A stretch of 9,300 nucleotides of DNA from Chloroflexota bacterium (GTDB taxonomy: Bacteria; Chloroflexota; Limnocylindria; Limnocylindrales; CSP1-4): the NCBI GenBank assembly GCA_025935655.1, contig JAICUV010000129.1, forward strand, positions 1 to 9,300, written 5' to 3'. Under the pieces are notes generated by a model, which worked only from the letters and a program-made list of their open reading frames with translations, made no database searches and was not told the origin of the DNA. Below are positions 7,526 through 9,300 of this stretch, in pieces (the first letter of the stretch is position 1; the number at the start of each line of letters is the position of its first letter). The position numbers were made by a program, and so were the translations under genes.

Positions 7526-7549
7526 CACCGCTGGAGTACCGTGATCGCG
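7526..7549. promoter_or_regulatory. Very short divergent intergenic region between qcrC and a membrane-protein gene
   Basis: Only 24 bases separate the two divergent start codons (7525 minus, 7550 plus), which is too short to hold two conventional promoters. At least the operon promoter must therefore lie inside the opposing gene. On the plus strand TACCGT at 7537-7542 fits the TANNNT -10 pattern and is seven bases from the ATG at 7550, as expected for a leaderless transcript. GGAG at 7533-7536 could instead serve as ribosome binding site for a GTG start at 7541. Neither reading is proven. Confidence 0.4.
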
Positions 7550-7933
7550 ATGGCGGATCCGGTGATTGCCCAGGCGCACGCGTGGATCGCGGTGGGCGCC
7601 GCCATCGCCGCGGTCGCGCTGGGCGTCGCAGGGCTCGTCGGCGCCCGTTCCAGCGGCCCGACGGGTCGCGTCCGGCGATGGATCGACCGGATCGTGCTCG
7701 GGCTGCTCGGCCTCGTCGTCGCGGCGGCCCTGGTCGGCGCGATCGTGCTGCTGGTCGTCGGACCCCCGAGCGACTGGCTGCACCTGCTGTATGCCGCGAT
7801 CGCCCTCCTCGCCGCGCCGGCCGCCCGGCTCATCGCAGGCTGGCGCCACAGCGCACGCGTGGGGCTCTGGATGACGGCTGGCAGCCTTGTCACGCTCGGG
7901 GCGCTCCTTCGGCTCTGGGTGACCGGCGGCTGA
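7550..7933 (+). CDS. Unrecognised four-helix membrane protein divergent from the qcr-cta operon
   Basis: The product is 127 residues long and almost wholly hydrophobic, with four predicted membrane helices at about 9-31, 47-70, 75-97 and 104-124. I do not recognise the family. Short basic loops (for example RVRRWIDR at 40-47) suggest the inside-facing sides. Histidines occur at residue 10 (in or at the edge of helix 1), at 78 near the start of helix 3 in the block DWLHLLYAA (75-83), and at 100. Two histidines near the membrane ends could bind haem or metal, but that is inference. Its position, divergent from the respiratory operon with almost no gap, suggests co-regulation and perhaps a part in oxidase assembly or as a small accessory subunit. 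ATG 7550 is preferred. GTG 7541 is in frame and would add three residues. Codon use and third-position GC match the neighbouring genes. Confidence 0.75.
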   Translation: MADPVIAQAHAWIAVGAAIAAVALGVAGLVGARSSGPTGRVRRWIDRIVLGLLGLVVAAALVGAIVLLVVGPPSDWLHLLYAAIALLAAPAARLIAGWRHSARVGLWMTAGSLVTLGALLRLWVTGG

Positions 7934-7986
7934 CGCAATCGTCCAGGTTGGCGGTCTGGCCTGGCCGCACCGTCCCGCAATCGTCC
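7934..7986. repeat. Pair of 11-base direct repeats just after the membrane-protein stop codon
   Basis: CGCAATCGTCC occurs at 7934-7944 and again at 7976-7986, a spacing of 42 bases or about four helical turns. The second copy is flanked by CGTCCCG at 7971-7977 and 7982-7988. The function is unknown. It could be a binding site for a regulator or a chance repeat. Confidence 0.4.
7946..7971 (+). terminator. Weak hairpin downstream of the four-helix membrane-protein gene
   Basis: GGT (7946-7948) and GCGG (7951-7954) can pair with CCGC (7965-7968) and ACC (7969-7971), leaving a two-base bulge and a ten-base loop. It begins 12 bases after the stop codon at 7931-7933, where a terminator is expected. 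No T-run follows, so the call is tentative. Confidence 0.25.
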
Positions 7987-8013
7987 CGACAGGCGAATCG
8001 CGGCCCCTTGCCG

Positions 8014-8028
8014 ACATCTTGCAGATGT
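8014..8028. promoter_or_regulatory. 15-base perfect inverted repeat, possible operator
   Basis: ACATCT (8014-8019) and AGATGT (8023-8028) are exact reverse complements around TGC. The length and symmetry suit a dimeric repressor site, and the surrounding gap precedes a catabolic-type gene. The regulator is unknown and no regulator gene is in the window. Confidence 0.35.
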
Positions 8029-8065
8029 GTGTCAAACGGCCACGGGCGTCCGTTGCCCGAGACGT

Positions 8066-8105
8066 CGAATCTGGCGACTCGCCGAGGCGAGCGAGCGTCG
8101 ATTCG
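8066..8105. promoter_or_regulatory. Nested inverted repeats, possible hairpin or operator
   Basis: The inner arms CTCGCC (8078-8083) and GGCGAG (8086-8091) pair exactly with a two-base centre, making a 14-base palindrome. The outer arms CGAATC (8066-8071) and GATTCG (8100-8105) are also exact reverse complements. The element sits mid-gap, far from either gene end. It could be a protein-binding site or an RNA fold. A further 10-base palindrome, GCATCGATGC, follows at 8126-8135. Confidence 0.3.
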
Positions 8106-8459
8106 CCTGGCGACCTCGCGCAGCCGCATCGATGCCTCGTGAGCGACACATGAGCCAGGCAGACAGCATGCGATGCGGGTGCAATGTCTGGCCCGAGATT
8201 GTTGCCAAACGACAAGTGTTGCCGCCGAGGATGTTGTTGTCCGGCTGATGATCGCCGTAGGAGCCAAACCGCTTGGCCTTCGGTGACGTCCCGAGCCACG
8301 CCCGAGGAGGCGTCGGAGCGCCGGACGCAGCATGGATCGGAGTGCGCGGTGGTGGCTCAGCTAGCCGAGAACCTGGCGCCAGGAGCAGGCGGCAGCGGTG
8401 ACGGCGCGATGACGGGGGGTGCAGCGGGGACAAGCAAGGGCGTGGATGCGACGCTCGCC

Positions 8460-9300
8460 ATGGTGCACCTCGGCGGGCCACCCATCGAGCAGGTCGGAGT
8501 GAGCGTCTATACGATCCCGACCGATGCCCCGGAGTCCGACGGCACGATGGCCTGGGATCGCACGACGGTCGTCATCGTCCAGCCGGAGGCAGGCGGCACC
8601 CGCGGCCTCGGCTACTCGTACGCCGACGCGAGCGCGGCCCGGCTGGTCGCTGAACGCTTCTCGCCGATCCTCCTCGGACGGAGCTCGTTCGATATCGCCG
8701 GGACCTGGTCGTCGCTGGTCGGCTCGGTCCGCAACGTCGGCCGGCCCGGGATCGCCGCCACGGCGATCTCGGCGGTGGACAACGCCCTCTGGGATCTGAA
8801 GGCGCGCCTGCTCGGCGTGTCGCTGGTCGATCTGCTCGGCAGCGCCCGGGAGGCGATCCCGGCGTACGGAAGCGGCGGGTTCTGCTCGTACGGCGATGAC
8901 CGGCTCGCCGCGCAGCTCGGCGGATGGGCGGACGACGGCTTCCGCTTCGTCAAGATGAAGATCGGCCGAGAGCCGGGTCGCGACCCGGTCCGGGTCGATG
9001 TCGCACGCAACGCGATCGGTGACGATGTCGAGCTGTTCGTCGATGCCAACGGTGCGTTCGACCGATCACGAGCACTGGCCACGGCGGCCGCCATGGCCGA
9101 CGAGCACGTGACCTGGTTCGAGGAGCCCGTCAGCTCCGATGACGTCGAGGGGCTGCGGCTCCTGCGCGACCGCGCGCCGGCCGGCATGGCGATCGCCGCC
9201 GGCGAGTACGGGTGGGACCAGTTCGCCTTCCGCCGGCTGCTCGAGTCCGGCGCCGTCGATGTCCTCCAGGCCGATGCGACGCGCTGCCTCGGCCTCACCG
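8460..9300 (+). CDS. Enolase-superfamily enzyme (mandelate racemase / muconate lactonising type), 3'-truncated
   Basis: The frame is open to the window end, with 280 residues visible from the chosen ATG. An N-terminal capping domain (about 7-125) ends in the family block SAVDNALWDLK, followed by the start of the barrel. The catalytic lysine pair KMK is at 165-167. Metal ligands are Asp195 (FVDANG), Glu221 (WFEEP) and Glu249 (AGEYG). VLQADATR follows the third ligand. These enzymes abstract the proton alpha to a carboxylate with Mg2+, and many are sugar-acid dehydratases or racemases. The substrate is not assignable, and the His-Asp dyad region lies beyond the window. ATG 8460 gives the usual family N terminus and is where high third-position GC begins, but it has no clear ribosome binding site. 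Alternatives in frame are ATG 8409 and GTG 8349, the latter with GGAG (8339-8342) six bases upstream. Confidence 0.88.
   Translation, partial: MVHLGGPPIEQVGVSVYTIPTDAPESDGTMAWDRTTVVIVQPEAGGTRGLGYSYADASAARLVAERFSPILLGRSSFDIAGTWSSLVGSVRNVGRPGIAATAISAVDNALWDLKARLLGVSLVDLLGSAREAIPAYGSGGFCSYGDDRLAAQLGGWADDGFRFVKMKIGREPGRDPVRVDVARNAIGDDVELFVDANGAFDRSRALATAAAMADEHVTWFEEPVSSDDVEGLRLLRDRAPAGMAIAAGEYGWDQFAFRRLLESGAVDVLQADATRCLGLT

Larger units (their letters stand above)
7934..8459. other. Long intergenic gap with short repeats and palindromes, no convincing gene
   Basis: This is 526 bases, visibly richer in A and T than the genes around it. Open frames on both strands here lack recognisable protein features and the codon bias of the neighbours. 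The gap holds an 11-base direct repeat, a weak hairpin near 7950, several perfect small palindromes between 8014 and 8135, and a second copy of GTTGCC close to the first (8201-8206 and 8218-8223). Any promoter for the downstream enolase-superfamily gene should lie here. I see no clear -35/-10 pair, tRNA or known riboswitch. Confidence 0.6.

Noticed and set aside
8030..8035. TTGACA on the minus strand, like a -35 box
   Set aside because: No acceptable -10 hexamer is found 16-18 bases downstream, and no minus-strand gene follows closely.
7526..8299. N-terminal extension of the QcrC frame up to 8299
   Set aside because: It runs antisense to the four-helix membrane gene and through the AT-richer gap, is hydrophilic, and would place the export signal in mid-protein.
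7890..8333. Minus-strand open frame of 147 residues in the intergenic gap
   Set aside because: It is Arg-rich, without recognisable motif, ribosome binding site or normal codon bias, and it overlaps the end of the membrane gene and the palindromes.
8612..9298. Minus-strand open frame of 228 residues opposite the enolase-superfamily gene
   Set aside because: It is Ser/Arg/Ala-rich low-complexity sequence, and the plus strand carries the full set of enolase-superfamily catalytic residues.

Overview
This is a GC-rich window. Coding sequence is dense, third codon positions are mostly G or C, and GTG starts and 4-base gene overlaps are common. The gene content points to an aerobic bacterium with an actinobacterial-type respiratory chain: a dihaeme membrane-anchored cytochrome c1 (QcrC), a Rieske protein with three membrane helices, a long fused cytochrome b, and an aa3 oxidase with a CtaF-like subunit IV. 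Actinomycetota or a high-GC Chloroflexota lineage (for example Limnocylindria-like) would both fit. I cannot decide between them from the sequence alone.

Layout. On the plus strand, 1-776 is the 3' end of a thiamine-diphosphate (ThDP) enzyme of the acetolactate synthase/2-oxoacid decarboxylase type. It overlaps by 4 bases a small DUF952 gene (773-1180). A short convergent gap (1181-1254) with a GC-rich palindrome follows. The minus strand from 7525 down to 1255 is one six-gene respiratory operon, in transcription order qcrC, qcrA, qcrB, ctaC, ctaD, ctaF. All five internal junctions are 4-base stop/start overlaps (ATGA or GTGA). Divergent from qcrC, after only 24 bases, is an unrecognised four-helix membrane protein (7550-7933, plus). 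A 526-base gap (7934-8459) with several small palindromes and short repeats follows. The window ends inside an enolase-superfamily gene (mandelate racemase/muconate lactonising type, plus strand from about 8460).

How the genes work together. QcrB oxidises menaquinol (or another quinol), and the Rieske centre of QcrA and the two c-haems of QcrC carry electrons towards the CuA centre of CtaC. CtaD then reduces O2 at the haem a3/CuB site and pumps protons. The dihaeme QcrC, encoded in the same transcript as the oxidase and with no separate soluble cytochrome c gene, suggests an obligate bcc-aa3 supercomplex like that of mycobacteria and corynebacteria. No subunit III (ctaE) gene is present in the window.

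I found no defence island, mobile element, CRISPR array or RNA gene, and no clearly new system. The points most worth a second look are the all-overlap architecture of the operon, the missing subunit III, the uncharacterised divergent membrane protein, and the palindrome-bearing gap before the enolase-superfamily gene.
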